Assembly (NCBI GenBank): GCA_903772945.1
Contig: CAICTM010001693.1
Coordinates: forward strand, 1-24,316
Direction of reading: 5' to 3'
Source of the DNA: Seminavis robusta
Taxonomy: Eukaryota > Bacillariophyta > Bacillariophyceae > Naviculales > Naviculaceae
Length of the DNA stretch: 24,316 nt
Positions 1-9,465 of the stretch are shown piece by piece. The notes beneath the pieces were generated by a model that did no database searches, was not told the origin of the DNA, and saw only the letters and a list, made by a program, of their open reading frames with translations. Both the position numbers and the translations under genes were made by a program. Position 1 is the first letter of the stretch. Every line of letters starts with the position of its first letter.

Positions 1-791
1 AAAAGAGAGAGAGATTAATTGATCTATCTATATAGCGATCCACACTCGATCGCGATCGATCGAACCAACATGGTACCGGTACCGGTACGAGACGTGCTTC
101 GTCACCAAAGTGTACTGTACTAGACAGGCTCCCAAAACAGTAAGTTTCAGCATCATAAAATGGAAGCTCAGGCACCCCCCCCCCCCTGGAAGAGGATCTG
201 GTGGTGGGCTCGGTGGAGGGTGTTAAAAGGCGACAAGAGGAACCCAAGGAAACAAACGTGTCAATAAGACCTCGGTGGGGCCATTTCTCGATCCGGAAAA
301 GCAGCTTCCCGAAGAGCATCGTCCACCAAATTAGTCAGCTTCCCATGAAGTCTTGCCTTCGATGCACATTGCTTTGGCAGCGCAATCGATAAGTGGACTC
401 TCAGTGGGCTAGCTAGTCAGAATGGCTGTCCATTGGTGAAATGGGCAGAGTTCACGTGGTTGGGGACATTGAAATCTTGGTGTGGGCTTGTGAACGTGTC
501 AATTCAATTCCCCTTGGGATGCTTCCGTTCGAGTCGTGTCGTCGGCGGGTTCAGGAAAACACACCATGGATCCATGAATTCGTTCAACAAAACTACTAGG
601 TATGCGCCTCATCACGCTCCCCCAGCCGCCCGGATACCGGTACGGTAGACCGCCGACAACACTAATTCATGAAGTACTGCATACAAACGAATCTATTATT
701 TCCTTGACGACCCAAACGTTCCCACTGAGGAAATTTATTTGTGGACGCACTTCTTCAAAACTAACTATTCAAAATTTCAGCTCCAATGATA
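1..791. other. Intergenic/left flank without a supported gene
   Basis: No frame here gives a protein with recognisable motifs, and the few open frames of 60-76 codons overlap each other and look random. The stretch opens with GA and GATC-rich simple sequence. It also holds a TACCGG palindromic repeat near 72-88 and a pure C run of about 13 near 175-187. It lies beyond the 3' end of the minus-strand tubby-like gene, so part of it may be that gene's 3' UTR. Confidence 0.6.
72..88. repeat. TACCGG palindromic hexamer repeat
   Basis: Almost three copies of the self-complementary hexamer unit TACCGG (GGTACCGGTACCGGTAC). The same element recurs at about 4972-4983 (inside a coding sequence), 5879-5888, 12210-12223, 15681-15723, 17142-17151 and 21244-21251. 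It is therefore a dispersed short palindromic repeat of this genome and not a local accident. Confidence 0.75.
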
Positions 792-1445
792 TCAAACCAC
801 CGCTGCCACCACGGCTGATATGCTCTCCATGACCGCTGTCACCACTTCGTTACTGCTCGCATCAAAGCAGGCAGTAATGATCACCAACAATGTGATAAGG
901 CCCACATCCACACTAGGACCAAATATCTCTACATCATTCTTCTCTCCCCAGTACCTCCAAAGAGCCACATCTTCTCCCGTTTCCGGGCTGGTGCAATACT
1001 TTTCCAGGGACAATTTGGGACCCGATCGTATTTGAAAGATTTGTTTGTTTCGCAGTTGAAACACCCCGATTTGTTTTCCTTGGCGTCGGACTCGAGTGTG
1101 CAAATAGAGCGGGATTTTTCCCCCAGTTTGTTTGAGATGCTCGGTAGCTGGTTGTTGCCCCGGATAATTGGGTTCCGTTCGAAAAATGTAAAAGGTGCGA
1201 CCACATGGTGAACGCTTGGCCACTCCCAAGATCTTGTCACCGGATTGTAGCAGCAATTTTCGCTTGCGGGTGTCAACACTCAACGATGCCGGCAGATTGT
1301 GGGTGGAAATCAACTTCTTGTCAAACCGGGAGAGGGAAAACTGAATAGTGGTCGACTCTGTTTCTGCTCGCCATAATGGCGGAATGGATGCGAGGTTCTC
1401 GGGGACACGAGGATCCTCCTTGACGGATGAGTGTGAACTTCCCAT
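792..1445 (-). CDS. Tubby C-terminal-like / LURP-one-related protein, predicted N-myristoylated (217 aa)
   Basis: The frame stays open upstream to 1532, but I place the start at the internal Met (1445-1443). There the protein begins M-G-S-S-H-S-S, a good N-myristoylation signal (Gly2, Ser6). The middle has the beta-rich pattern of the tubby C-terminal-like fold shared by LURP-one and scramblase-type proteins: a short KLLLQSGDKILGVAKR stretch, then strands around the FYIF and PLYLHTRV segments. A hydrophobic stretch near the C terminus (DVGLITLLVIITACFD) matches the buried final helix of that fold. Family members bind membranes or phosphoinositides, and lipidation would fit the cytosolic face of a membrane; this is inference. 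The gene is divergent from the OB-fold gene, with 409 bp between the two ATGs. The family call is moderate because no catalytic motif exists to confirm it. Confidence 0.68.
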   Translation of the reverse strand: MGSSHSSVKEDPRVPENLASIPPLWRAETESTTIQFSLSRFDKKLISTHNLPASLSVDTRKRKLLLQSGDKILGVAKRSPCGRTFYIFRTEPNYPGQQPATEHLKQTGGKIPLYLHTRVRRQGKQIGVFQLRNKQIFQIRSGPKLSLEKYCTSPETGEDVALWRYWGEKNDVEIFGPSVDVGLITLLVIITACFDASSNEVVTAVMESISAVVAAVV

Positions 1446-1854
1446 ATTCTTTGCTTTTGGTTGTTGTGCTCCGCATCCATGAAAAGCTCGGGGATGATGA
1501 TCGATGTGTTGAGTGTTGCGTGTGAGTCTCATGCTGCACCGAATGCCAAATTACGGACAGTCGTATGCTTCCTCTCAGATCCGATTGATCGATTAGATTC
1601 GAATCGATTTGAATCATTTTCGATAAGGAAATCGAATTCGACAGAAATAACATGTGGTTGAACGAGAATCTTCTTGATGTCACGCGAGAAGGCCTGATTT
1701 CTGCGTAGATTCCTACATGCATTTGTACCATGAAAAGCCATGGCACGCTCATTCATGGATGGTGATCTTCAGAACTCAACAACGGCGCAACAAGAACAGA
1801 CGCTTCATTTGTTTGTTTGTTTCTGTTTTCTTTCCTGGACGAAACGCAACGACC

Positions 1855-3815
1855 ATGGCTGCCAGCGTGCATCCCGGCACGGACCCGACGGCGGTGTCAC
1901 TGTCGGTTCCAGGCCAAGTGGTCCGACTGCGCCGTGCTGTCTATGTGCACGTGTCGGATCTGACAAGTGCCTATGACATTGATCATCAAAAGCTGGAACA
2001 AGAATTGTCTCGAGTGCGCAAACAACAAGACCCAAATGATCCTGCCGAAGCCGCCGCAGTGGCTGCCGCTGCCGTGAGCAATCCAGATATGGAGGCTTCC
2101 TATCCTCAGAAGCGCCTGCAGCCTCCTCGCGGTGGATACAATCTCTGTGTGCTGGTGGGAAAAGTCAATGTGGTGGTGGACAAGAAGCGTGTGGATGGAT
2201 CCAGGGTACGACTGGCCGAAGTGGAAGTGGGAGATGAAACAGGGGTTGTGTCACTGAGAGCCAGAGACGATCAGATTGATGTGCTGCAAGAAGTCTCGGC
2301 GAGATCTGGAGCTGTTGTGCTGCGCAATAGTATGCTGGAACTCTATCAAGGCAAACACATTCGACTGGCCGTCACCAAATGGGGAAAGCTCAACACGTAC
2401 CCGGACCAAGTCGCCAGTACTCCCCCACCACCTTCCAAAATCAACTATGAGCGAAACTTTAGTCAAATTGATCTCAGCTTGGTGGCCAGTGAAACGGCCG
2501 TGCAAGCTTTTACCGGAAATTCACCACCGTCAAGTCTAGGAGGAGGACCCAACCAACCAGCCCCTGCTAACAAACATTCCAACACCAACCAATCCACACG
2601 TGCTGCTTCCACGGGACCTAGTTCTCAGCCGTATCATCATCCAATGGGAGCAGGGAAGCGAGGTGGTGGTGGACGAGGATCGGGGGGACCAAGCGGAGGA
2701 GGATCCAATACACGACAATTGCGTGGAAGTAGGGGTTCCGGAATGCAGCAGCCCTCACAGCTACAAATGCAGCAGCAAACACAACTACAAATGCAGCAAA
2801 CACAGCAAGCGAAGCAACAACCGGCACTTCACCCTCATGCCACCACGGCCGGTCCAGGAATCCATTATGGAGAACCTGCTAGAGCATACTCGATGCATAG
2901 CTGGCCGATGGAAACCGAAGTCCCACCCCAAGCTTATCCGTATCCGACGGAAGGCGCAACCCTTTCGGCAGCTACCGCGCAACAACTTCTCTTGAGGCAA
3001 CAGTATGAAATGCAACAGAGACAACTTCATCAAATGTACCAACAACGACAAGTCGCAGCTGCAGTGGCCGCTACTCCCTCTCCTCCGGATCATCTCCAGC
3101 AGCATCATCCCCATCATCATCATCACATCTCCCGATCCGGAAGCTTTGACACACAACCAATGCTATCGGCAAGTCCACTGCTCATGCCCATGGCAGGACT
3201 GGCGCCGCCTCCCATTTCCATGCATCCGCTACCGCATCCAATGGATGGAGGTGGTGATCAAAGGCTGTCCGCACAACAGCAACAACAAAACAGAGGACCA
3301 AGCGGCGGAAACAACAGCCATCACAACAACATGTCAGAGGACCCCATGTCACCCAATAAGATGAATCCACAAGCAGCTACGTTTGCTCCGGGTGCCACGT
3401 ATGGAGCATGTAAGTACGGAAAGCGTGTGAATGGTTGCAGGATGCGCTAGCTAGAAGCAATGGTTTGTCTCACTCTTTTCGCTTGTTCTGTTTCGCGTTT
3501 GCAGACCCAGCTCTTCCCCAGACAACGCATCATCATCATCATCACCATGCACCCGCTTCCAGCTCCATGCCAATGACCTACGCGGCGGCAGCGTATGATC
3601 ATTCCGCAGAAGGCTCGGGAGGAAACTCTCCTCACGGATCTCATCAAAGACAGCAGCAACAACAGCAGCAACAACAGCAGCAACAACAACAGCGACCCAG
3701 ACACCATTACCATCACGGGCATTCACATCACCAACACAATCCCCAAGGACAATCACCCAACAGTAGATATTCCAATCAACAACAACAACAGCAGCAGCAA
3801 CATCATCATCGCTAA
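1855..3815 (+). CDS. OB-fold single-stranded nucleic-acid-binding protein with Gln/His-rich tail (two exons, 621 aa)
   Basis: Coding sequence is 1855-3409 joined to 3505-3815. The start ATG sits in a strong context (ACCATGG); the frame is open upstream, but that part looks like 5' UTR. Residues about 92-185 form an OB fold close to the plant At4g28440 type and to SOSS-B/SSB1: a GK-V-V-x-KKRVDG strand, then VEVGDETGVVSLRARDDQ, and a final HIRLAVTKWG strand. Residues 45-75 are helical and Ala-rich. From about residue 215 on the protein is low-complexity: Gly/Arg-rich (RGGGGRGSGG), Gln/Met-rich, then His and Gln runs. The tail resembles RNA-binding or condensate-forming disordered regions. Splicing (GTAAGT at 3410, GCAG at 3504, phase 1) joins Ala-Tyr to Pro-Ala-Leu in frame. 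A nuclear or RNP role in ssDNA or RNA binding is inferred from the family. Confidence 0.88.
3410..3504 (+). other. Intron of the OB-fold gene (95 nt)
   Basis: It starts GTAAGT and ends TTTGCAG after a T-rich stretch. It is phase 1: the last base of exon 1 (T) joins AC to make a Tyr codon. Without splicing the frame meets TAG at 3448-3450, so removal is required to reach the His/Gln-rich second exon. Confidence 0.85.
3651..3692 (+). repeat. Mixed CAG/CAA polyglutamine tract
   Basis: Fourteen consecutive Gln codons, alternating CAG and CAA, in the second exon of the OB-fold gene. A shorter Gln run precedes the stop near 3778-3800, and a run of seven His codons lies near 3528-3548. Interrupted codon use keeps the tract from being a pure microsatellite, which suggests the amino-acid composition is maintained and not a slippage product. 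That last point is inference. Confidence 0.85.
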
Positions 3816-4737
3816 TCCACCACGCAGCAACCAACCAACGACAATGGCACTGCTCACTATTCACTATTCTTCCGTCAGCACGTGCACAAATGCAAGATTC
3901 TACTTATCAAACGACCAAGATCCATGGCATCAACATGTTAAAACAGCCAAAAGAACCACTAACGCAAGGTCAAGTAAACATCATGGCTATATTATGAATG
4001 CAAATCAACTAACTACGCGACTGAGCCAAACTACTAACCATCCATCAATCCATCCTCAAAGAGACCATTGAAGCAATAACCATAGAAGCAATAAAATATA
4101 AGCACGGCAAGCAGGTCATCAGTTAGTTGTGAACGTTGGGCATGGAAGTCCCAGGCATAGTAGTATGATGCTATTGCTTCGCATCGCTCTACGGTACCTA
4201 CAACCACTGAGAAGCAGCTATGCTATGACTGGAGCGGACGCTTGGGTTGAACGTGTTGCTCGTGTTCAAATTCCTCCTTGTGGCTGTATTGTCTGCAGTC
4301 CAGCTGATCTATTCAACGGTGTGTCCTTTTCCAGTACTGTCTCTGGCCTTGCTGCTACCGATAAATATCTTGAGAGGAGAGGGAATGTAGACGCTTAAAC
4401 CTGGCAGCCAGCTCGTCCAACAGGACCAACCGAAGCATACCGGTAAGTTGTGGTGTTACCTAAAGGTTAAAATCAGTTGTTTAGGTTGGGCAATGAATTG
4501 CAGAGCACACATGCAATAAGAACTATAACAGAGAACCCAATCCAGAATAGAAGAACTCGGATCAAACTCCGTCCAGCCACAAGCACCCTAGCCCGTGTCA
4601 ATCAATCAAGCACCCTAGCCCCGGTTGTCGGTCCAGAGGAGGCCTGGACTCCGACTGGTGTATGCCACGGAAACGACCATCGATTCGATTCCTTGTTTGC
4701 GAAAGCATGATTTTGTTGTTCATTTTCTGTCGTTCCA
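3816..4737. other. Convergent intergenic region, no supported gene
   Basis: This 0.9 kb lies between the 3' ends of the plus-strand OB-fold gene and the minus-strand protease gene. A possible polyadenylation signal AATAAA is at 4090-4095, about 275 nt past the OB-fold stop. A frame of about 89 codons at 4129-4398 has no recognisable motif and begins without an ATG, so I do not call it a gene. Confidence 0.55.
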
Positions 4738-5631
4738 TCACATGCCCCTCATATCCATCGTTCCATCCTCCAGTAGATCTGAATCCGAGTCAGTTTCTTC
4801 ATCATTATCACCATCCTTTTGCAGGTACCGCGGAATTTCGGAAACAACAAATTCTTTGGCTTTGGCGTATGCGTCGGAATCATCATCGCCCATGCTGAGA
4901 CTGCTTCGCGGTCGTATAAAGGGTATTCGGATGATTTTGGGCTGGTTGTTGTTGTTGTTGTCCCGTTTCCTGGTACCGGTACCATCGCTGGTGATTTCCA
5001 TAACACAGGTCAATTGCAAGAATTCATCCTTCAAATCAATGACGGCTTGAGTTTCTCGCAAAAAGTCGAGTCCCAAGAGCAGATCGACTTCGTCGAGCGT
5101 GGATTTCTCCAGCACTGTAATAGGCGGTGCCATGATGGTGACTTGTCGTCCATCCAATTGACTCGCAAATTGCAACAATACGGTGTGAGCAGGGATCCGT
5201 CCCAAGACTCGACAAAACCCCACACCGGTGGCTTGACCCGCATATCGATGATCCATGAGATGTGCTAGACCCAATCTCTGGACACAGTCCCAACTCATAC
5301 ACGTTCGTTGGGCACCCGTGTCGCAAAAGGTGCCAATGGCATGTTGAGGACGCGGTACTTGGTTGTCGCCCGTGTTGGGTACCAACTGGAGGGAGCAGGG
5401 GACTTGTAAGAGAGGATCGAGTTGGAGCGATGATAGCGGATTGTTGTTGTTTTCATCATCTGAATTATTATGATTCTTGTTGTTGGATTGGACGGAACGA
5501 AAGCGACGAGGCCATCGAAACGAAGTAACTTGAGAAACGCAAAGAGTGAAAAAGAGAAAAGAAACCATCATCACTATAGATAACTGCTTCCCGAGCGAAT
5601 GTCTGGTGATTCGAAACCCTGAGCCTTCCAT
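4738..5631 (-). CDS. DDI1-like retroviral-type aspartic protease with N-terminal signal sequence (297 aa)
   Basis: Residues about 98-210 match the retropepsin domain of Ddi1-type proteases. The active-site segment FCDTGAQRTCMSW (catalytic Asp about 104) is followed by RLGLAHLMDHRYAG, then GVG-x-GRIP, and the second hallmark LLLGLDFLRETQAVIDL near 184-202. I chose the Met at 5631 because it yields a clean signal sequence: basic start, hydrophobic core IVMMVSFLFFTLCV, then VTS-F. An upstream in-frame Met at 5769 would bury that signal. The VTS-F site with Phe at +1 and the basic stretch after it (RWPRRFRS) resemble a diatom plastid presequence. The domain is flanked by Asn/Asp-rich and acidic C-terminal regions. 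No ubiquitin-like or UBA domain is visible, unlike canonical Ddi1. Such proteases act as homodimers. A domesticated retroelement protease is the alternative, but no reverse transcriptase lies nearby. Confidence 0.83.
   Translation of the reverse strand: MEGSGFRITRHSLGKQLSIVMMVSFLFFTLCVSQVTSFRWPRRFRSVQSNNKNHNNSDDENNNNPLSSLQLDPLLQVPCSLQLVPNTGDNQVPRPQHAIGTFCDTGAQRTCMSWDCVQRLGLAHLMDHRYAGQATGVGFCRVLGRIPAHTVLLQFASQLDGRQVTIMAPPITVLEKSTLDEVDLLLGLDFLRETQAVIDLKDEFLQLTCVMEITSDGTGTRKRDNNNNNQPKIIRIPFIRPRSSLSMGDDDSDAYAKAKEFVVSEIPRYLQKDGDNDEETDSDSDLLEDGTMDMRGM
4972..4983. repeat. TACCGG palindromic repeat inside the protease gene
   Basis: GGTACCGGTACC is read on the minus strand as Gly-Thr-Gly-Thr, in the low-complexity segment just before the poly-Asn run. 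This shows the dispersed palindrome can enter disordered coding sequence without breaking the frame. Confidence 0.7.
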
Positions 5632-6821
5632 TTCGTTAGTAATTAGGAATTGAATTTGATTGGGATGCGCTGTTCTTTTGACAATAAGGAGGGTAGTTAC
5701 AGCACGATATGGCAATAACAAGGCAGCCTTGGAAGGCTCAAAAGAAGACAGGTGGCACTGTCGGGTCATGCAGTTGGGTGTCTTCGGGTGGAAACTTCCT
5801 TGAAAACCAATGACGCCTGTTTAGTTATTAGGGCCAAGGTTTCCCCTGGAGTTTTGGTTCCACGACGGTAAAGTACGAGTACCGGTACCTGGCACTGGTT
5901 TGGCACCGTCCACCATGGATAGAATCAGATACCGGTAGAATCAAAGGGGGTTTAGAGTAGAGAGGTTATCTGCCCTAGGAAGTGCTTGTGAAGCTGCCCT
6001 TGTACATTTTCACCGAGCCTTCATCCATATGGTCTGAATTGCCTTGCCCAGTGTCCGGAAACAAAAGTAGTGCGGTAGCACACTCTGTGGTCCTTTCCGC
6101 AAGCGGACACCGCCAATGTAACTGACTAGGAAAGATTCCCATCAGTGTGCAGGTTCAGGAACACATTCCTTCCAGCCACAAGCCCACACCACCAGGACAA
6201 CTTGGTACTGCCAGCGAGAGGGATGTTCTGGTATCCCTCCTTTTTATACAACAGCCCCAATAATTCCATCACGTCACTTGGAGCTGCCCAGGCTGCTCCA
6301 TGCTCCAGTCTCCTGGGATACTTGCTGAAAACACCGTAGGCATGCTGGTCCACACCTTTCAGCCCTTTGTTGGTCCACATGTCACCTCTGTCACTGTCGC
6401 TTACACTTTGCCCCATCAGCAGCCTTCCCATTCTGGTCTTCGACCCCCTCCAAAAAATTTGTGATTCGTTCCAAAGTGCATGTGTACGGAATCTTTTCCG
6501 TCTTTCACTGCTATTTTGGACCCGCAGAGATTGCTGCGGCAATCATCACTTGGATCTTTCTGTGTATCCATAAGCTAACCAGGCACTCAACCGCACAGTG
6601 ATAGTGCCAAACAGTTTTCCAAGCATGGGTAGGCTCGATCCGAATGATCTGGTGTGAACAATGGAATCGCCTCCTCCAGATCGTATTCCCCCCTGCATGC
6701 GAAAGAGCACCAGTAAAATACAGTACCCTGCGTGGAGGGCAGCGTGGTTTGAATTGCCACCCATGTCGCCACTGCTCATGTCCTTGTGAGGCGGTCGATC
6801 TTTCTTCAGGACGTGCTTTTC

Positions 6822-6948
6822 TGGGTTCTTGCACACTTTCTTCAGTGGCACATTGTGCCCAACCTTTGGAAACTCGACCAACTTTTTGGGTTCTTGCAAA
6901 CTTTCTTCAGTGGCACATTGCGCCCGACCTTTGGAAACTCGTCCAACA
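6822..6948. repeat. 65-bp tandem duplication (about two copies)
   Basis: Copy 1 runs 6822-6886 and copy 2 about 6887-6948. Both begin TGGGTTCTTGCA and share TTTCTTCAGTGGCACATTG and the CCTTTGGAAACTCG segment, with about four mismatches. The 65-bp period is not a multiple of three, so any frame changes between copies. This argues against a coding repeat. Confidence 0.85.
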
Positions 6949-8080
6949 TCAGGTATGGGGCATTGTTGTTTGGTGCAGTTCAGGGGTAGAATTTCCTTTT
7001 GGAAAGACTCACTGATCTGGTGGGTGCAATCGAAATGGTAGAGCAACCTAGCAGCAAAAATCTCGGGCAAGTTGGCAAATTGTTGGAGAGCATATCCAGG
7101 AATGTGCCTGTTAATTGTGATATGAAAATGTAAATGTCCTTTCTACCAAGAGGGCAATCACAGGAGTTGCAAGGTTGTGAGTTGAAGATTCCGAGTTCGT
7201 AATAATACAACATGTTTTTTGCAGTACTGACCTGGTGGTCTTCGGTTACACCAATGCATGTGCAGGTCAATCCAAAACCAATACCAGGTTGTGAGTCGGA
7301 TTTCTCGAGCGCCTCCGCGTCGTGATTTCGAATCTGTCTGTTTGATCTAAAGAGTCCCAAGCATGCCACTCTTGGATTTAGGTCTGGCGGTGACATGATT
7401 GACTAGCTGGCTAGACGGGAGATTTAGAGTACCTGGTGGTAGATGCTTTGGTTTGACGAAAGGAACAGCAGCAACAAAGCAGATCAGGTGGTTCTTCATG
7501 AACGGTAGTTGAGGTAATGTACTCTGAATATTTGAATAAAAGTTATTTTTACCACATCTACCTGAGTTCCAAAACTGTCTTCCAGATGTAACAGCTCAAA
7601 TAAATGACCCATGCAAGCAAATGCATGCACCCTAAAAATGGAGTGAGGGGGGGCAAACTTGTTCAATGCTGTCCTACCACTCCACATAGACTCTTGGGAT
7701 CATCTCTAAGACTCTGGCCTCTCCAGGTGGCTTCCAACCTATTTGACTCATTTGTTGGCTGTAACTGTCTTGCGCTTCCCAAATAGAATGGAATTTTCTA
7801 AAGGACTACCTGGTAGCCATTGGCTGCACTACAGGAGTGTCTCATAAATCGATCTTTTATACACTGCGAACCTCCTACTTGGCTGGCTTTCTTCCCCGTC
7901 GAAAACTCCTTTGTCTGGTGCCAATCACATTTTGGTATGATATAAAAGTGTCATGCTGAACAGCCATCCAGAGTGAAGAGTCCAGGCTGCTTGAACCTAT
8001 TCATCTGTAGAGGTAGCTGTCGGGAAGCAGTAACGCCAAAGGCAGCCCCTGCTAACAGCCCAATCAGCCCACTAGATATA

Positions 8081-8095
8081 TAGCTAGCTAGCTAG
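8081..8095. repeat. (CTAG)n palindromic tetranucleotide tract
   Basis: TAGCTAGCTAGCTAG lies about 90 bp beyond the stop of the Rieske oxygenase gene. Comparable tracts occur at 12077-12095, 13810-13821, 20302-20315 and 22245-22258, all outside coding sequence. Confidence 0.8.
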
Positions 8096-8187
8096 TACAT
8101 CAATGAGCTGATGATGCTAGTGTGAAACACAAATCGCATGATGTGTGCGATCCTTACCGATCAACCTACTAGCTAACTACTTACTAC

Positions 8188-9465
8188 CTATTTCATCTCC
8201 TCCATCTTTTTTGCCACGGCTCCCACATTGTTCAAGAACGTGACATTGTTGCCTTCGTAGCCTCCGAAAATGAATTGTTTGTCGTCTTTATGATTCAATC
8301 CCAGTTGTATTTGTTCCGCGCACTCCCAATCCTCCTCCACCGCTGCCAAGACGGAGGCAAAATCTCTCTTTTGCGCTTCCTGATCATCATCCTCGTACCA
8401 TTTGTGGGGCAATGCCCAGGCACGAACCAACGTGCTGGTAGAAGGTTCCGTTGGATGGTGTTGACTCGCTGCTGGTTCCATGGTAATAAATGTGGCCAGC
8501 CGTTTGAAAAAGGTGACAAAGGCCGCCGGGAAAATCAAGTGTGTCGTGGTCGTTTCTCCCAAGAACCGAAGTGTATCTTGGTCTGTCCAACCGGCAGCAG
8601 ATTCGTCATGGTCTGGTTGAAAGTTGCGCAGCGGCACAGTCATGGTGACGTTTCGATGGGAATCTTTCCATTGGGAAACCATGGTACCCTCGGTTGGATC
8701 GGTCACCAAATGAAAGGTTTTTTGGTGTAAAGCGGGAACATGATAACTCTCGAGTGCGGTCTCTACCAATAACTGCCAATTGGCTTGAACCGTCCATTCT
8801 CGATATCCAATGAGCGCAGCAGCGGATTGTTGTTTTCCCGGTGGATGCAAAAAGTGCTCCAAAGTTGATTGCATATCCTCCGCTTGCCAGAGTCTTTCTT
8901 GACGCAGTGCATCCCCTCCAATCCACACATATCCCGCTGTTTCGGTACACGTCAAGGGCGTCAGTCCCAATTCAGTGGTATCCATCAACGCAAATGCTTT
9001 TTCGTGACCGGGTATCTTGCGCAAGGCACCACTCGATGCATCAAATGTCCATGAATGATACGGGCACGTCAAGAGTGGCGCCTTGAGTGGTTTGGTGACG
9101 AATTGACCCGTACGATTATTGGGAGCTACCAATGGAGATCCTCGATGACTACAAGAATTGACAAAGGCTCGAATCTGAGACGGATCCTTCTTGTCACGGT
9201 AGACCAGCAAGGGGGTTCCATCGGCGTGGCGTCGGGCAAAGGCATGTCCTGGTGGCAGTGCTATCGATGGAACTATGGGATACGGTGCCTGTAATGGAAT
9301 CTGATCACGGGAGGCGTCAAAATAGCATTCTAGAGAGCTTTTGGCTTGAGGCGAATTATTGCTGACTTGAGAAGTTCCCGCTTTGAGGCTTTGGGACAGC
9401 TGCTGTCGAGCCCAAGGCATCCATTGCGACGCTGTTACGGAAGAGGAACCTTTGGGGATCATCAT
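8188..9465 (-). CDS. Rieske [2Fe-2S] non-haem iron oxygenase, alpha-subunit type (425 aa)
   Basis: The Rieske cluster ligands are clear: C105-S-H107-R-G and C134-P-Y-H137-S-W, the C-x-H / C-x2-H pattern of ring-hydroxylating oxygenases. The catalytic domain has N229-W followed by E235-x3-E239-S-Y-H242 and H247, the two iron His ligands. The third, carboxylate ligand is probably D379 in VEEDWECAEQIQLGL, a segment conserved in the family. Size and layout fit the choline/carnitine monooxygenase and demethylase branch, where electrons come from a separate reductase; the substrate cannot be read from sequence. No signal or transit peptide is evident, so a cytosolic location is likely. Two adjacent Met codons start the frame (9465 and 9462). 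The next gene upstream (MYND) is on the same strand, 572 bp away, and need not be co-regulated. Confidence 0.94.
   Translation of the reverse strand: MMIPKGSSSVTASQWMPWARQQLSQSLKAGTSQVSNNSPQAKSSLECYFDASRDQIPLQAPYPIVPSIALPPGHAFARRHADGTPLLVYRDKKDPSQIRAFVNSCSHRGSPLVAPNNRTGQFVTKPLKAPLLTCPYHSWTFDASSGALRKIPGHEKAFALMDTTELGLTPLTCTETAGYVWIGGDALRQERLWQAEDMQSTLEHFLHPPGKQQSAAALIGYREWTVQANWQLLVETALESYHVPALHQKTFHLVTDPTEGTMVSQWKDSHRNVTMTVPLRNFQPDHDESAAGWTDQDTLRFLGETTTTHLIFPAAFVTFFKRLATFITMEPAASQHHPTEPSTSTLVRAWALPHKWYEDDDQEAQKRDFASVLAAVEEDWECAEQIQLGLNHKDDKQFIFGGYEGNNVTFLNNVGAVAKKMEEMK

Larger units (their letters stand above)
5632..8187. other. Gene-poor 2.5-kb region, possibly decayed mobile DNA
   Basis: No frame gives a recognisable protein. 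On the minus strand three adjoining frames (about 7396-6980, 7070-6546 and 6542-6126) are moderately long and could be remnants of an old element, but I find no transposase or polymerase motif in them. A 65-bp tandem duplication lies at 6822-6948. TACCGG palindromes occur at 5879-5888 and near 5932, and a (CTAG)n tract at 8081-8095. No tRNA or other RNA gene was seen. Confidence 0.5.

Noticed and set aside
1321..1756. Minus-strand frames upstream of the tubby-like gene
   Set aside because: They overlap the 5' end of that gene in other frames and the OB-fold leader; no motif and no better start.
4738..5631. Idea that the aspartic protease belongs to an LTR retrotransposon
   Set aside because: No reverse transcriptase, integrase, gag or long terminal repeats nearby, and the core matches the cellular Ddi1 type better.
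6126..7396. Three adjoining minus-strand frames as a possible transposase
   Set aside because: Looked for piggyBac-like, reverse transcriptase and DDE signatures and found none; the 65-bp repeat inside shifts frame. Described only as gene-poor DNA.
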